Assembly: GCF_030816935.1 (NCBI RefSeq)
Contig: NZ_JAUSYO010000001.1
Span: 3,410,001 to 3,474,000 of the forward strand
DNA from: Arthrobacter sp. B3I9
GTDB lineage: Bacteria; Actinomycetota; Actinomycetes; Actinomycetales; Micrococcaceae
Length of the DNA stretch: 64,000 nucleotides
Direction of reading: 5' to 3'
The notes under the pieces are model-generated. The model ran no database searches and was not told the origin of the DNA. It worked only from the letters and a program-made list of their open reading frames with translations. The position numbers and the translations under genes are program-made. Of this stretch, positions 1 to 9,377 are shown piece after piece. Each line of letters begins with the position of its first letter. Positions within the stretch are counted from its first letter, which is position 1.

Positions 1-121
1 GGCGGACGTGCTTCCCCTCAGCCTAGCCACGCACCGCGGGCACGCCGCCGGTGCATTTCGGCCCGGCGCGGTCCATCCCGGGGCGGAACGTCCCGCGCGT
101 CCCAACAACGACCCCTGGCGC

Positions 122-144
122 TTGCGTTAACTTCTTGACTACAA
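122..144 (+). promoter_or_regulatory. operator-like motif upstream of ROK gene
   Basis: The motif TTGCGTTAA, three bases, CTTGAC, one base, ACAA lies 27 bases before the ROK start. The same motif recurs at 1383-1405 upstream of the ABC operon with only spacer bases changed. TTGAC inside it may double as a -35 element, so a bound repressor would block polymerase. That the ROK protein binds here is inference. Confidence 0.6.
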
Positions 145-170
145 GTGCGGGATGCGTCACGCTTCATTGC

Positions 171-1363
171 ATGCCCTCATCAACGCGCTCAACGAGGAGC
201 CGAACCAAAAACCCCGGATCGCAGTCCGCACTCCGGCACCTGAACCAGCAACGGATCATCGAATGCCTCCTGGCGGGGCCTTCCACCCAGGCTGAACTGG
301 CACGGCAGACGGGCCTGTCCACCGCCACGGTGTCCAACATCGTGCGCATCATGCAGGATGCCGGCCTCGCTTCAACCGAGCCGATCACCAGCTCCGGGCG
401 GCGCGCCCTGAACGTCCGGCTCAACAGCAATGGCGCCGTGGCTGTGGGCATCGACTTCGGCCGCCGGCACCTGCGCGGGTGGTCCTCGCGTCCCTCAGCT
501 ACCACGTGATCGCCGAGGAATCGGTGCTGCTGCCACTGGGCCACCATGCCGAAGAAGGCATTTCCGCCGCCGTCGGACTGCTGGACCGCCTGCTGGAGGA
601 CGGCAGGGTGGAACGCAGCGCCGTCGTGGGTGCCGGCGTAGGCATTCCGGGCCCGATTGACCGCCGCACCGGCACCGTGGTGCAGGGCGCCATCCTTCCC
701 GAATGGGTAGGCATCAACATCCTGCAGAGGCTCGAGGACGCCCTGGACATGCCGGTTTTCGTGGACAACGACGCGAACCTGGGCGCCCTGTCCGAGGTGA
801 CCTGGGGGCCGCACGGCGGAATCGGCAACCTGCTGTTCCTGAAGATCGGCTCGGGCATCGGTGCCGGCCTGATTCTTAATGGCGTTCCCTACTACGGCAA
901 CGTCGGGATCACCGGCGAGATCGGCCACGCCACCATCCACGAACACGGCATGATCTGCCGCTGCGGTAACCGCGGCTGCCTTGAGACCATTGCCTCCACC
1001 ACCACCATGATCGAACTGCTGGGCCGCGGCGAGGACAAACCGCTGGCAGCGGACGACATCGTCCGCAAGGCCCTCGCACGCGATTCGGCCACCCTGCGTG
1101 TCGTGGACGACGCCGGACTTGCCGTGGGCCGCGCCCTCGGCAATGTGGCGAACCTGATCAACCCTGAAGTGATCGTGGTAGGCGGTCCGCTCGCCGGACT
1201 CGGGAGGCTGCTGCTGGACCCGATCCGAAGGGGCCTGATCCGCCACGCTGTCCCCGTGATCGGCGAGACCACCACCCTCACGATGTCCTCATTGGGCAAC
1301 CGTGCGGAGGCCCTTGGAGCCACGTCCCTGGTCTTCCAACACGCCGGAATCCGGCGGCGCTAA
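171..1363 (+). pseudogene. ROK-family transcriptional repressor, frameshifted
   Basis: A sugar-responsive repressor with an N-terminal winged helix (about residues 20-85: LNQQRIIECLL..., STATVSNIVRIMQDAGL) followed by a ROK sugar-kinase fold. The ROK part shows the DNDANLGALSEV stretch and the zinc motif CRCGNRGCLE. The two halves are in different frames: the first frame (start ATG 171) reads to GRRHLR and ends at 509, while the rest continues from about 479 in another frame. The junction is at about 474-481 (cgcgggtggtcc), a net change of +2 or -1. Both halves look well conserved with normal codon use, so this is either a recent mutation or a sequencing error. It sits just upstream of the mmsA-mmsB-chvE importer and shares an operator-like motif with it, so it probably controls that operon. 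The family is sure; the state of the gene is not. Confidence 0.8.
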
Positions 1364-1382
1364 GCTTTTCGTTATCGGCCCG

Positions 1383-1405
1383 TTGCGTTAAAGACTTGAC
1401 GACAA
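1383..1405 (+). promoter_or_regulatory. operator-like motif and promoter of the sugar ABC operon
   Basis: Second copy of the TTGCGTTAA-N3-CTTGAC-N-ACAA motif, 89 bases before mmsA. A TTGACG hexamer (1396-1401) with TTTACT 18 bases further on is a plausible promoter. The motif overlaps its -35, which fits repression by the adjacent ROK protein. Confidence 0.6.
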
Positions 1406-1494
1406 CGGCCCGCACCGAGTTTACTTTTGCATCAGACGGCCCTGCGGTTTGCAGGGGCGGACAACGAAGTCACGCATTGGAGGCGTAAGGGCAG

Positions 1495-3051
1495 ATGACG
1501 TCCCTCGACACGCATAGCGATCCGATAATTCTCGAGATGCGCTCCATCACCAAGGAATTCCCCGGCGTTAAAGCATTGTCGGAGGTGAACCTCCGGGTGA
1601 AGGCAGGCGAGATCCACGCCATCTGCGGCGAAAACGGCGCCGGCAAGTCCACGCTCATGAAGGTCCTCTCCGGGGTCTACCCGTTCGGCAGCTACACCGG
1701 CGACATCGTCTACCAGAACGAGGTCCAGCAGTACAAGGACATCCGTGCCAGCGAGCACGCCGGCATCGTGATCATCCACCAGGAACTCGCGCTGATCCCC
1801 GAGCTGTCCATCATGGAGAACATTTTCCTCGGCAACGAGCCGACCAAGCGCGGCGTGATCGACTGGGCCGAGGCCCGGATCCGGTCCACTGAACTGCTGG
1901 CCCGGGTGGGCCTGCGCGAGGACCCGGACACCCCCATCAAGGAAATCGGTGTCGGCAAGCAGCAGCTCGTGGAAATCGCGAAGGCGCTGAACAAGTCCGT
2001 GAAGCTGCTGATCCTGGACGAACCCACCGCTGCCCTGAACGAGTCGGACTCCCAGCACCTGCTGGATCTGATGCTCGGCCTGAAGGGCCGGGGCATCACG
2101 TCCATCATCATTTCCCACAAGCTCAACGAGATCGAGCAGATCGCGGACTCCATCACCATCATCCGCGACGGCAAGTCGATCGAGACGCTCGATGTGAAGG
2201 CCGACGGCGTCGACGAGGACCGGATCATCAAGGGCATGGTCGGCCGGACGCTTGAGTCTCGCTTCCCGGACCACGAACCCAAGATCGGCGAGGTGTTCTT
2301 CGAGGTCAAGAACTGGAACGTGGGCCACCCGCAGATCCAGGACCGCCTGGTCTGCAAGAACTCGAACTTCTTCGTCCGCCGGGGCGAGATCGTCGGTTTC
2401 GCCGGCCTGATGGGCGCCGGACGCACCGAGCTCGCCCGCTCCGTCTTCGGCCGGTCCTACGGCCGCTTCATCTCCGGGCAGGTGTACAAGGAGGGCAAGG
2501 AGCTGCACCTCAAGAACGTCCGCCAGGCCATCGACTCCGGCCTGGGCTACGTCACCGAGGACCGCAAGTCCCTCGGCCTGAACCTGCTCGACGACATCAA
2601 GGCCACCACCGTCTCGGCAAACCTGCGCAAGATCAGCAAGCACAGCGTGGTGGACGCCAACCAGGAATTCACCGTCGCCGAGCAGTACCGCAAGTCGCTG
2701 CGCACCAAGGCGCCGACCGTCGAGGAGGGAGTCGCCAAACTCTCCGGCGGCAACCAGCAGAAGGTGGTCCTGGCGAAGTGGATGTTCACCGATCCGGACC
2801 TGCTGATCCTGGACGAACCCACCCGCGGGATCGACGTCGGCGCCAAGTACGAGATCTACGGCATCATCCAGCAGCTCGCCAACCAGGGTAAGGGCGTCAT
2901 CGTCATTTCCTCTGAACTGCCGGAGCTGCTGGGCCTCTCAGACCGGATCTACACCATCTTCGAGGGCGCCATCACGGGCGTGCTCGACAAGAACGAAGCC
3001 AGCCAGGAAAGCCTCATGAAACTCATGACTTCCGCCCGCAAGACCGCCTGA
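1495..3051 (+). CDS. mmsA: multiple monosaccharide ABC transporter ATPase
   Basis: ATPase of a CUT2-type sugar importer, 518 residues with two fused nucleotide-binding domains, the normal length for the XylG/MmsA/GguA family. The first domain has Walker [10 protein letters not shown] (about 45-53) and Walker [12 protein letters not shown]. The second has the degenerate Walker [11 protein letters not shown] typical of the family, signature LSGGNQQK and Walker [16 protein letters not shown] 1495 is preceded by GGAGG (from 1479). It is first in an operon with the permease (55-bp gap) and binding protein. The substrate is probably xylose, arabinose, glucose or galactose; sequence alone does not decide which. 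Confidence 0.93.
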   Translation: MTSLDTHSDPIILEMRSITKEFPGVKALSEVNLRVKAGEIHAICGENGAGKSTLMKVLSGVYPFGSYTGDIVYQNEVQQYKDIRASEHAGIVIIHQELALIPELSIMENIFLGNEPTKRGVIDWAEARIRSTELLARVGLREDPDTPIKEIGVGKQQLVEIAKALNKSVKLLILDEPTAALNESDSQHLLDLMLGLKGRGITSIIISHKLNEIEQIADSITIIRDGKSIETLDVKADGVDEDRIIKGMVGRTLESRFPDHEPKIGEVFFEVKNWNVGHPQIQDRLVCKNSNFFVRRGEIVGFAGLMGAGRTELARSVFGRSYGRFISGQVYKEGKELHLKNVRQAIDSGLGYVTEDRKSLGLNLLDDIKATTVSANLRKISKHSVVDANQEFTVAEQYRKSLRTKAPTVEEGVAKLSGGNQQKVVLAKWMFTDPDLLILDEPTRGIDVGAKYEIYGIIQQLANQGKGVIVISSELPELLGLSDRIYTIFEGAITGVLDKNEASQESLMKLMTSARKTA

Positions 3052-3106
3052 CCTCTGCGGCCATCCAGAACAATCCGATCACTGACGGAAAACAAGGACT
3101 GAAACA

Positions 3107-4378
3107 ATGAACGCGCTCAAGAAGCTCTTTGGCGGCAATACCCGCCAGTTCGGCATGATCTTCGCCTTGGTTGCGCTGATCGTCTTCTTCCAGATTTTCA
3201 CAGAGGGCCGCACGCTCACGCCGGGCAACGTCATCAACCTCTTCAACGGCAACTCCTACATCCTGATCCTCGCGATCGGCATGGTCCTGGTGATCATCGC
3301 CGGCCACATCGATCTCTCGGTGGGCTCGGTCGCCGCCTTCGTGGGCGTCACCGTGGCGCTGGTCCTCCGCGACTGGCACACCCCCTGGTACGTCGGCGTC
3401 CTGCTGGGCCTGCTGCTCGGAGCCGTGATCGGCGCCTGGCAAGGGTTCTGGACGGCCTATGTCGGCATTCCGGCGTTCATCGTGACCCTGGCCGGCATGC
3501 TCCTCTTCCGCGGCTTCAACCAGTTCGTCGGCAAGTCCAACACCATTCCGGTGCCGTCGGACTTCCAGTACCTCGGTTCCGGTTACCTGCCGGAGGTCGG
3601 GCCCAATACGGGCTTCAACAACCTCACCCTGCTGCTGGGCCTGCTCGCCGTCGCCTATGTCATTTACAGCGAGATCCGGTCCCGCCGCACCGCCAAGGCC
3701 CTCGGCGCCGAGGTGCCCGAAAGCTGGGTCTCCATCACCAAGCTGGTCCTGATCTGCGGCGCCATTCTGTACGCGACCTACCTCTTTGCCACCGGCCGCC
3801 CGGGCACGTCCTTCCCCATCCCCGGACTCATCCTCGCGGTCCTAGTCATCGTCTACGGCTTCATCTCCTCCAAGACCATCATCGGCCGCCACATCTACGC
3901 AGTGGGCGGTAACCGGCACGCCGCGGAGCTCTCCGGCGTCCAGTCCAAGAAGGTCAACTTCCTGGTCATGATGAACATGTCCATCCTCGCCGGCCTCGCC
4001 GGCATGATCTTCGTCGGCCGCTCCACCGCCTCCGGCCCGTTCGACGGCGTCGGCTGGGAACTGGACGCCATCGCGGCTGTCTTCATCGGCGGCGCTGCCG
4101 TGACCGGCGGCGTGGGCACCGTGATCGGTTCGATTGTCGGCGGCCTGGTGATGGCGGTCCTGAACAACGGCCTGCAGCTCCTCGGCGTCGGCGCGGACCT
4201 CACCCAGATCATCAAAGGCCTCGTGCTGCTGATCGCCGTCGCGTTCGACGTCTACAACAAGAGCCAGGGCAAGAAGTCGATCATCGGCATGATGATGAAG
4301 AACTTCAACCGCAGCAGCACAGAACTCCAGCCGGACGAAACCACCTCCACCAAAGAGGTCATCTCGAAGGGAGCCTGA
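3107..4378 (+). CDS. mmsB: multiple monosaccharide ABC transporter permease
   Basis: Integral membrane permease of the CUT2 sugar importer, 423 residues. Many hydrophobic segments are visible (for example IFALVALIVFFQIF, YILILAIGMVLVIIAG, VGVLLGLLLGAVIGAW), and the family sequence GHIDLSVGSVAAF follows the third. The insert between helices in mid-protein is usual for MmsB/GguB and longer than in XylH-like permeases. ATG 3107 has AAGGA about 10 bases upstream. It sits between the ATPase and the binding protein and should pair with a dimer of mmsA domains. Confidence 0.92.
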   Translation: MNALKKLFGGNTRQFGMIFALVALIVFFQIFTEGRTLTPGNVINLFNGNSYILILAIGMVLVIIAGHIDLSVGSVAAFVGVTVALVLRDWHTPWYVGVLLGLLLGAVIGAWQGFWTAYVGIPAFIVTLAGMLLFRGFNQFVGKSNTIPVPSDFQYLGSGYLPEVGPNTGFNNLTLLLGLLAVAYVIYSEIRSRRTAKALGAEVPESWVSITKLVLICGAILYATYLFATGRPGTSFPIPGLILAVLVIVYGFISSKTIIGRHIYAVGGNRHAAELSGVQSKKVNFLVMMNMSILAGLAGMIFVGRSTASGPFDGVGWELDAIAAVFIGGAAVTGGVGTVIGSIVGGLVMAVLNNGLQLLGVGADLTQIIKGLVLLIAVAFDVYNKSQGKKSIIGMMMKNFNRSSTELQPDETTSTKEVISKGA

Positions 4379-4440
4379 GCGGCTCCCTGTCCGAGATCCC
4401 CTGATTTTCCCCACACCATCTAAAGAAAGTGAACCAAGCA

Positions 4441-5538
4441 ATGCAACTGATTGGTAAAGCAGGAAAGGCAGCAGCGATCGCTGCTATTGCGGCACTGGCG
4501 CTGACAGCCTGCGGCCGTTCCGAAACAGCCACCGGCGGCTCCACCGCCGGCGGCGAGGCGTTCCCGAAGAACTCCCCGATCGGCGTCGCGCTCCCCCAGA
4601 AGACATCGGAAAACTGGGTCCTCGCGGAGAAGCTGTTCAATGACGGCCTCAACGGTGCCGGCTTCAAGGCCGATGTGCAGTTCGCCAACGGCGGCGTTTC
4701 GGAGCAGCAGAACCAGATCAGCGCCATGGTCACCAAGGGCGCCAAGGTCATCGTCGTCGGCGCCATCGACGGTGCGCAGCTGGGCACCCAGCTCAAGCAG
4801 GCCAAGGATTCCGGCGCCACGATCATCGCGTATGACCGCCTGCTCCTGAACACCGAGAACGTGGACTACTACGTGGCCTACGACAACTTCAAGGTCGGTG
4901 TCCTCCAGGGCCAGGCGCTGCTGGACGGAATGAAGGCCAAGAAGGCCACCGGCCCGTACAACATCGAGCTGTTCGCCGGTTCACCCGATGACGCCAACGC
5001 AAAGGTCTTCTTCGACGGCGCCATGAGCGTGCTGAAGCCGAAGATCGACGACGGCACCCTGAAGGTGCTCTCCGGCCAGACGAGCTTCGAGCAGGCCGTC
5101 ACCCAGGGCTGGAAGGCCGAGAACGCCCAGCGTCGTGCTGACACCCTGCTGACCGGCAGCTACGGCAGCGCGTCCCTCGACGGCGTGCTGTCCCCGAACG
5201 ACACGCTGGCCCGCGCGGTGCTGACCTCGGTCAAGGCTGCCGGCAAGCCGCTGCCCGTCATCACCGGCCAGGACTCCGAGGTTGAGTCCGTCAAGTCCAT
5301 CCTTGCCGGTGAGCAGTACTCCACCATCAACAAGGACACCCGCAAGCTCGTTGAGCACGCGATCACCATGGTCAAGGACATCCAGGCAGGCAAGAAGCCC
5401 GAGATCAACGACGACAAGTCCTACAACAACAAGGTCAAGACCGTCCCGGCCTACCTGCTGGAGCCGGTCATCGTGACCAAGGAAAACGTCAAGACGGCGT
5501 ACGCCGACGATCCGGTACTCGGACCGATGACGAAGTAG
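4441..5538 (+). CDS. chvE: sugar-binding lipoprotein of the MmsAB importer
   Basis: Periplasmic-binding-type lipoprotein of the ChvE/XylF group, 365 residues. A signal peptide ends in the lipobox LTAC with Cys about 24, so it should be anchored outside the membrane. The mature part has the type 1 binding-protein fold, with IGVALPQKTSENWVLAEKLF at the start and FAGSPDDANAKVFFDGAM in the middle. An in-frame GTG at 4429 exists, but ATG 4441 is better placed after the purine-rich AAAGAAAG and gives a normal signal peptide. It is last in the operon and followed by a terminator. Confidence 0.92.
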   Translation: MQLIGKAGKAAAIAAIAALALTACGRSETATGGSTAGGEAFPKNSPIGVALPQKTSENWVLAEKLFNDGLNGAGFKADVQFANGGVSEQQNQISAMVTKGAKVIVVGAIDGAQLGTQLKQAKDSGATIIAYDRLLLNTENVDYYVAYDNFKVGVLQGQALLDGMKAKKATGPYNIELFAGSPDDANAKVFFDGAMSVLKPKIDDGTLKVLSGQTSFEQAVTQGWKAENAQRRADTLLTGSYGSASLDGVLSPNDTLARAVLTSVKAAGKPLPVITGQDSEVESVKSILAGEQYSTINKDTRKLVEHAITMVKDIQAGKKPEINDDKSYNNKVKTVPAYLLEPVIVTKENVKTAYADDPVLGPMTK

Positions 5539-5601
5539 TTCCGGTTCAGGCGCGGCCTCGTGCAGCGCTGAACCTGCACCGCGCTGGACCTGCAACACTG
5601 G

Positions 5602-5636
5602 GCCCCGGCTCCCCCGCAAGGGAGGGCCGGGGCTTT
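5602..5636 (+). terminator. terminator after chvE
   Basis: GCCCCGGC and GCCGGGGC arms, with extra pairing between CTCCC and GGGAG around a GCAA loop, followed by TTTT. It lies 64 bases after the chvE stop and ends the sugar operon. Confidence 0.85.
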
Positions 5637-5695
5637 TGCATGCCCGGCCGGCGCAGCGCGGCAGGCGGACCCCACGCGGGTGAGAGGATGGCACC

Positions 5696-6766
5696 ATGAC
5701 AGCCCTCATCGCTACACCCTGGCTTTCGGGCCAGCCGGACCAGGACCCCCGAACAGCCACCGGCGCCAGATTGCGGTGGGGTGTGATCGCCACCGGCGGC
5801 ATTGCCGCGACGGTCACCCGGGACCTGGAGCTCCTTCCGGACGCCGAGCTTTACGCCGTAAGTTCGCGCACCCAGTCGGCCGCGGACGCGTTCGCGGCCG
5901 ACTACGGCTTTTCCCGCGCATATGGGGACGCGGGCAGCCTGACCGGCTACGAGCGGCTGCTCGCCGACGAAGCCGTGGACGTCGTCTACGTGGCGACGCC
6001 GCACGCCCAACACCACGCGGTCGCCCTGGCCGCCCTGAACGCCGGCAAGCATGTTTTGTGCGAAAAGGCCCTCACCGTGAACGCCCGCGAGGCCAGCGAA
6101 CTGCTGGCGGTGGCCCGGGACAAGGGGTTGTTCCTGATGGAAGCCATGTGGAGCCGCTTCCTGCCCAGCATGCAGCGCGCCTTCGAGATCGCGGCGTCCG
6201 GTGAAATCGGCGAGGTCAAGTGGGTGGGGGCCGATCTCGGATTTCCAGCGCCCTATTCGCCCACCTCCCGGTTATGGGCACCCCGCGACGGCGGCGGCGC
6301 GCTGCTGGACATAACCGTTTATCCTTTGCTGTGGGCGCTGGGCACGCTGGGTTTTCCGCAGACCGTCAGCGCCACTGGCTGGGTCAACGACGACGGCGTG
6401 GACGCCCAGAACGCGCTTACGCTCGGTTACAACCATGGCGCCCAGGCGCAGCTCACCTCCTCGTTGCTGGCGCACGGACCGCGCACTGCCACCGTGGCCG
6501 GCAGCGCTGGTTTCCTGCAGGCAATCGGCTCGATCAACAACCCGAAGGAACTCCAGATCCGGGTCGGCTTTGACGATGCGCGCATTGAACGGTTCGACGT
6601 CGTCGGGAGGGGCTACAGCTACGAATTGCGCGAGGTGACCCGCTGTATCCAGCACGGCCTGACGGAGAGCCCGGTGATGCCGCTGGAGGATTCGCTGAAC
6701 ACCATGCGGCTCTTCGACGGCGTGCGCGCGCAGCTGGGTGTCAGCTACGCAAATGACGCCCGCTGA
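5696..6766 (+). CDS. Gfo/Idh/MocA-family oxidoreductase
   Basis: NAD(P)-dependent sugar or cyclitol dehydrogenase of 356 residues. The N-terminal Rossmann fold starts at RWGVIATGGIAATVTRDLE (about 23-41), and the family signature CEKALTVNAREASEL stands where EKP is usual. The C-terminal alpha/beta part begins near GEIGEVKWVGADLGF. ATG 5696 has GAGAGGA about 8 bases before it. It is separated from the sugar importer by a terminator, so a link to that sugar is possible but unproven. The substrate cannot be read from the sequence. Confidence 0.88.
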   Translation: MTALIATPWLSGQPDQDPRTATGARLRWGVIATGGIAATVTRDLELLPDAELYAVSSRTQSAADAFAADYGFSRAYGDAGSLTGYERLLADEAVDVVYVATPHAQHHAVALAALNAGKHVLCEKALTVNAREASELLAVARDKGLFLMEAMWSRFLPSMQRAFEIAASGEIGEVKWVGADLGFPAPYSPTSRLWAPRDGGGALLDITVYPLLWALGTLGFPQTVSATGWVNDDGVDAQNALTLGYNHGAQAQLTSSLLAHGPRTATVAGSAGFLQAIGSINNPKELQIRVGFDDARIERFDVVGRGYSYELREVTRCIQHGLTESPVMPLEDSLNTMRLFDGVRAQLGVSYANDAR

Positions 6767-6900
6767 CCGGGTCCACGCGGCGTAAAAGCCGTCCCATGAG
6801 CGCGCAGGTCCGCGCATTTTTCCGCGCACTCTGGACTGACCCCTCCGGCCGGACTTACCCTGTAGGCATCGTCGAGCTCTTGGGGAATGGGGTGTGCGCA

Positions 6901-8874
6901 ATGGACCCAGCAAAAGTCCTGATGCGCCCGCGCCGCCCAATCCGGCGGGTGATTCTGGCTGGCGTCGCTGGAATCGCCTGGCTGACGCTTTCCGCGACCG
7001 CTGCAAACGCCGACGACGCCGCCACTTCAGTTACAGCGGCCGGCAGCTCCGGGACGTCCGTCTCCACGTCACTTGCGGTGGCGTCGGACATCATCGGTAT
7101 GCCCGGAATGGCATATTTTGCGACTTCGCCGCCCGCCTTAGGCCAGGCGTCAGATGAGGCAGCTGTGGTAACGCCGCCGCTCGTTCCGGAGAAGGCGAGA
7201 CCGGACCCTTCACCTTCAGCAGCGGTCCCCAAAGCCCCCGTGATACCCCCCGCATCCGGCTCGACCGCACCGGTGCACCGTCCTGATGCCGGGGCTCCGT
7301 CCCCGACAGCGTCTGCCACGCCCGTCGCCGACCCGGCCGATCCGGCTCCTGTTACCGAGCCCGCCGCCCCGGTCAAACCCGTAGCCCCGGTCAAACCCGC
7401 CGCCGCGGTCAAACCCGTAACTGAGCCCCAGCCAGCCGAGCCCGCACCCGTGGCTTCGGAACCTGCACCCGGGCCTGCATCCGACGCTTCGGAACCTGCA
7501 CCCGGGCCGGTGGCGAACGCAGGCGATAACTCAGATTCAGAACCGGCTCCGGATTCAAACCGTGCCAACCCCTCGCCAGAACCATCGGAACCGGCGACGG
7601 AGCCGACCGAGCCCGTGAGCGCCCCGGACTCGGATTCTGGTACGGCCATACCCACGCCTGAGCCCACCCGCCCCTCCGTTGACGCCGACGATGACCAGGG
7701 TGTGGAAGACGATGACCCGGGTGTGGAACCGGTCTCCGACCCGGGCTCGGACCCGGTCATACCCGTGCCTGCGCCTCACCCTGATGCGAATTCCGGTTCC
7801 GCCTCAAACTCAGATTCCGGCCGGCCCTCGAAACCCGCCCCTGCTCCAACCAAGCCCACGCCTGGTGCAAGCGAGCCCGCTGCCCCCGGTACTCCAGCCA
7901 CCCCCGCCACCCCGGGCCCGGGCAAGGTTCCGCCCGGTGCTTCCGACCAGACCACGCCCGACCAGACCAAGCCCGGCGCGACCAAGCCGGACCCGACCAA
8001 GCCCGGCGCGACCAAACCCGACGCCACGAAGCCCGGCGCGACCAAACCCGACGCCACGAAGCCCGGCGCGACCAAACCCGACCCGACGAAGCCCGGCGCG
8101 ACCAAACCCGACCCGACGAAGCCCGACCCGACCAAACCCGACGCCACGAAACCGGACCCGACGAAGCCCGACGCCACGAAGCCAGACCCGACGAAGCCCG
8201 ACCCCGCCAAGCCCGACGCCACGAAGCCAGACCCGACGAACCCAGGTTCAACTACCCCCGCTCCGGGCGCCCCTGCCTCGGGCGCCCCTGCCTCGGGCAC
8301 TCCCGCCCCGGGCACCGCGGCAGCGGATCTCGCCGTGACGGGACCCGTTCACCCCGTGGCTCCGGGTGCCAAGAAAACGCCCGTGGCAGTCGTGGAAGCC
8401 ACCCGGGAGCCTGCGGTGGCGGCTACCGCACCCGAAGCGCGGCCCGATTGTGATGCCCAGGCCCAGGCCGGGCCTGCTCCACGCGAGTTCATGACGGCGC
8501 GGGAGCGTGCCCCGATCCGGAATGCCTACGTCCCACCTGCGCCCGGTACTGCACCTGTTCCTGAGCCTGCTTCGGGCGCGCCAGCCGCACCCCCGACAAC
8601 TCCTCCCGCCGTCCCGGGCCACCCCGGTCCGTCCGGTCCAGGCGGGCCCAACCCGTTGCACGGCGGTCCTGGCCTGCCCGCGCCTGATGCCCTGCCTGCC
8701 GGCCCCGGCTCGGGATCGGGCAACGCCCAATCCTCCAACGGTCCTGCGGGCGCTGCTGCCTGGTTGCCAAACCTGTACCTGTTTATTCCCAGCGCCGAAG
8801 CCGATCCCATTCGCGGCCCGCTGCAGCACGAGCACTCGGCATTCGCAGCTGATCCCGGTTCATCTCCTGACTAG
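6901..8874 (+). CDS. secreted Pro/Lys-rich repeat protein of unknown function
   Basis: About 657 residues from ATG 6901. This start is chosen because it gives a proper signal peptide: basic MRPRRPIRR, a hydrophobic core VILAGVAGIAWLTLSATA, and cleavage near ANA-DD. The rest is low complexity, dominated by Pro, Ala, Asp, Glu, Ser and Thr. Between about 7966 and 8240 there is a block of near-exact five-residue units (TKPDP, TKPGA, TKPDA) repeated some 20 times. No LPXTG sorting motif or C-terminal membrane anchor is seen. It may be a flexible wall-spanning or extracellular stalk. An in-frame ATG at 6796 would add 35 residues before the signal peptide and is less likely. No family is recognised. 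Confidence 0.7.
   Translation: MDPAKVLMRPRRPIRRVILAGVAGIAWLTLSATAANADDAATSVTAAGSSGTSVSTSLAVASDIIGMPGMAYFATSPPALGQASDEAAVVTPPLVPEKARPDPSPSAAVPKAPVIPPASGSTAPVHRPDAGAPSPTASATPVADPADPAPVTEPAAPVKPVAPVKPAAAVKPVTEPQPAEPAPVASEPAPGPASDASEPAPGPVANAGDNSDSEPAPDSNRANPSPEPSEPATEPTEPVSAPDSDSGTAIPTPEPTRPSVDADDDQGVEDDDPGVEPVSDPGSDPVIPVPAPHPDANSGSASNSDSGRPSKPAPAPTKPTPGASEPAAPGTPATPATPGPGKVPPGASDQTTPDQTKPGATKPDPTKPGATKPDATKPGATKPDATKPGATKPDPTKPGATKPDPTKPDPTKPDATKPDPTKPDATKPDPTKPDPAKPDATKPDPTNPGSTTPAPGAPASGAPASGTPAPGTAAADLAVTGPVHPVAPGAKKTPVAVVEATREPAVAATAPEARPDCDAQAQAGPAPREFMTARERAPIRNAYVPPAPGTAPVPEPASGAPAAPPTTPPAVPGHPGPSGPGGPNPLHGGPGLPAPDALPAGPGSGSGNAQSSNGPAGAAAWLPNLYLFIPSAEADPIRGPLQHEHSAFAADPGSSPD
7966..8240 (+). 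repeat. tandem 15-bp coding repeats (TKPDP/TKPGA)
   Basis: Units of the form ACCAAGCCGGACCCG and ACCAAACCCGACGCC repeat head to tail with few changes, keeping the frame. Larger 45-bp periods are visible, such as AAGCCCGGCGCGACCAAAC recurring around 8028, 8058 and 8088. The repeats probably change number by slippage. Confidence 0.85.
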
Positions 8875-8955
8875 TTAGCCGTCTCTGCCCTCCACAGAGC
8901 ACGGCCAATCGGGCTGCCTTGAGGCGCCCGCCAACAGTCATTCAGGAGATCTCCA

Positions 8956-9174
8956 ATGGACGCCCCCGTCCCCGCCCGGACTTCCGGCACCCCTTTTGCC
9001 ACCGTCATGCGTCATGGCGCCCGCTGCTCGGTTAGCGCCCCGGTCGGGCCGCACCGCTTCTCAGCTGAGCGCCGGCGTCGGCCCGTGTTTTCTCACAAGC
9101 CCCGGTGGGCCGGCTCCGCCCGGCAACTGGCGCGCCGAAAACCGTCCCGCCGGCAGGACGAACACCCGCCCTAG
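8956..9174 (+). CDS. possible small basic protein, uncertain
   Basis: Open frame of 72 residues starting MDAPVPARTSGTPF, rich in Arg and Pro, with no recognised domain. The reason to list it is a strong Shine-Dalgarno AGGAG (8944-8948) seven bases before ATG 8956. It lies in the 500-base space between the Pro-rich gene and the kinase gene. It may be a short real gene, a remnant, or chance. Confidence 0.3.
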   Translation: MDAPVPARTSGTPFATVMRHGARCSVSAPVGPHRFSAERRRRPVFSHKPRWAGSARQLARRKPSRRQDEHPP

Positions 9175-9261
9175 TAAAGAGACCGATCCCGTCCTGGTCC
9201 TGTGACCGCCGGAGGGACGTCGTTGGGTCCGCTGGGGGACTCAACGGCATTCGCAGACTCC

Positions 9262-9309
9262 GGTGGAGCACCGCCTCCACACCGCGGCCGCCCTTCGCGG
9301 CTGCGGTGT
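9262..9309 (+). other. paired hairpins before the kinase gene
   Basis: GTGGAG/CTCCAC (about 9264-9280) is followed by a 13-bp stem with arms 9279-9291 and 9297-9309 and loop CCTTC, with one G-T pair. No T-run follows, so this is not a classical terminator. It could be a weak terminator or a leader structure for the kinase mRNA. Confidence 0.5.
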
Positions 9310-9377
9310 GAGTCGGCGGATCCCCGTACTATCCTTTAGGGGCGCCGCCGTGGCGTCCGGGAAAGGACGGGGAAAAC

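Noticed and set aside
164..1246. Long minus-strand open frame over the ROK gene
   Set aside because: It mirrors the ROK codons (Ala/Gly/His/Asp-rich) and has no ribosome site or domain.
1432..2643. 403-codon minus-strand frame over mmsA
   Set aside because: Shadow of a strongly GC3-biased gene; no family pattern.
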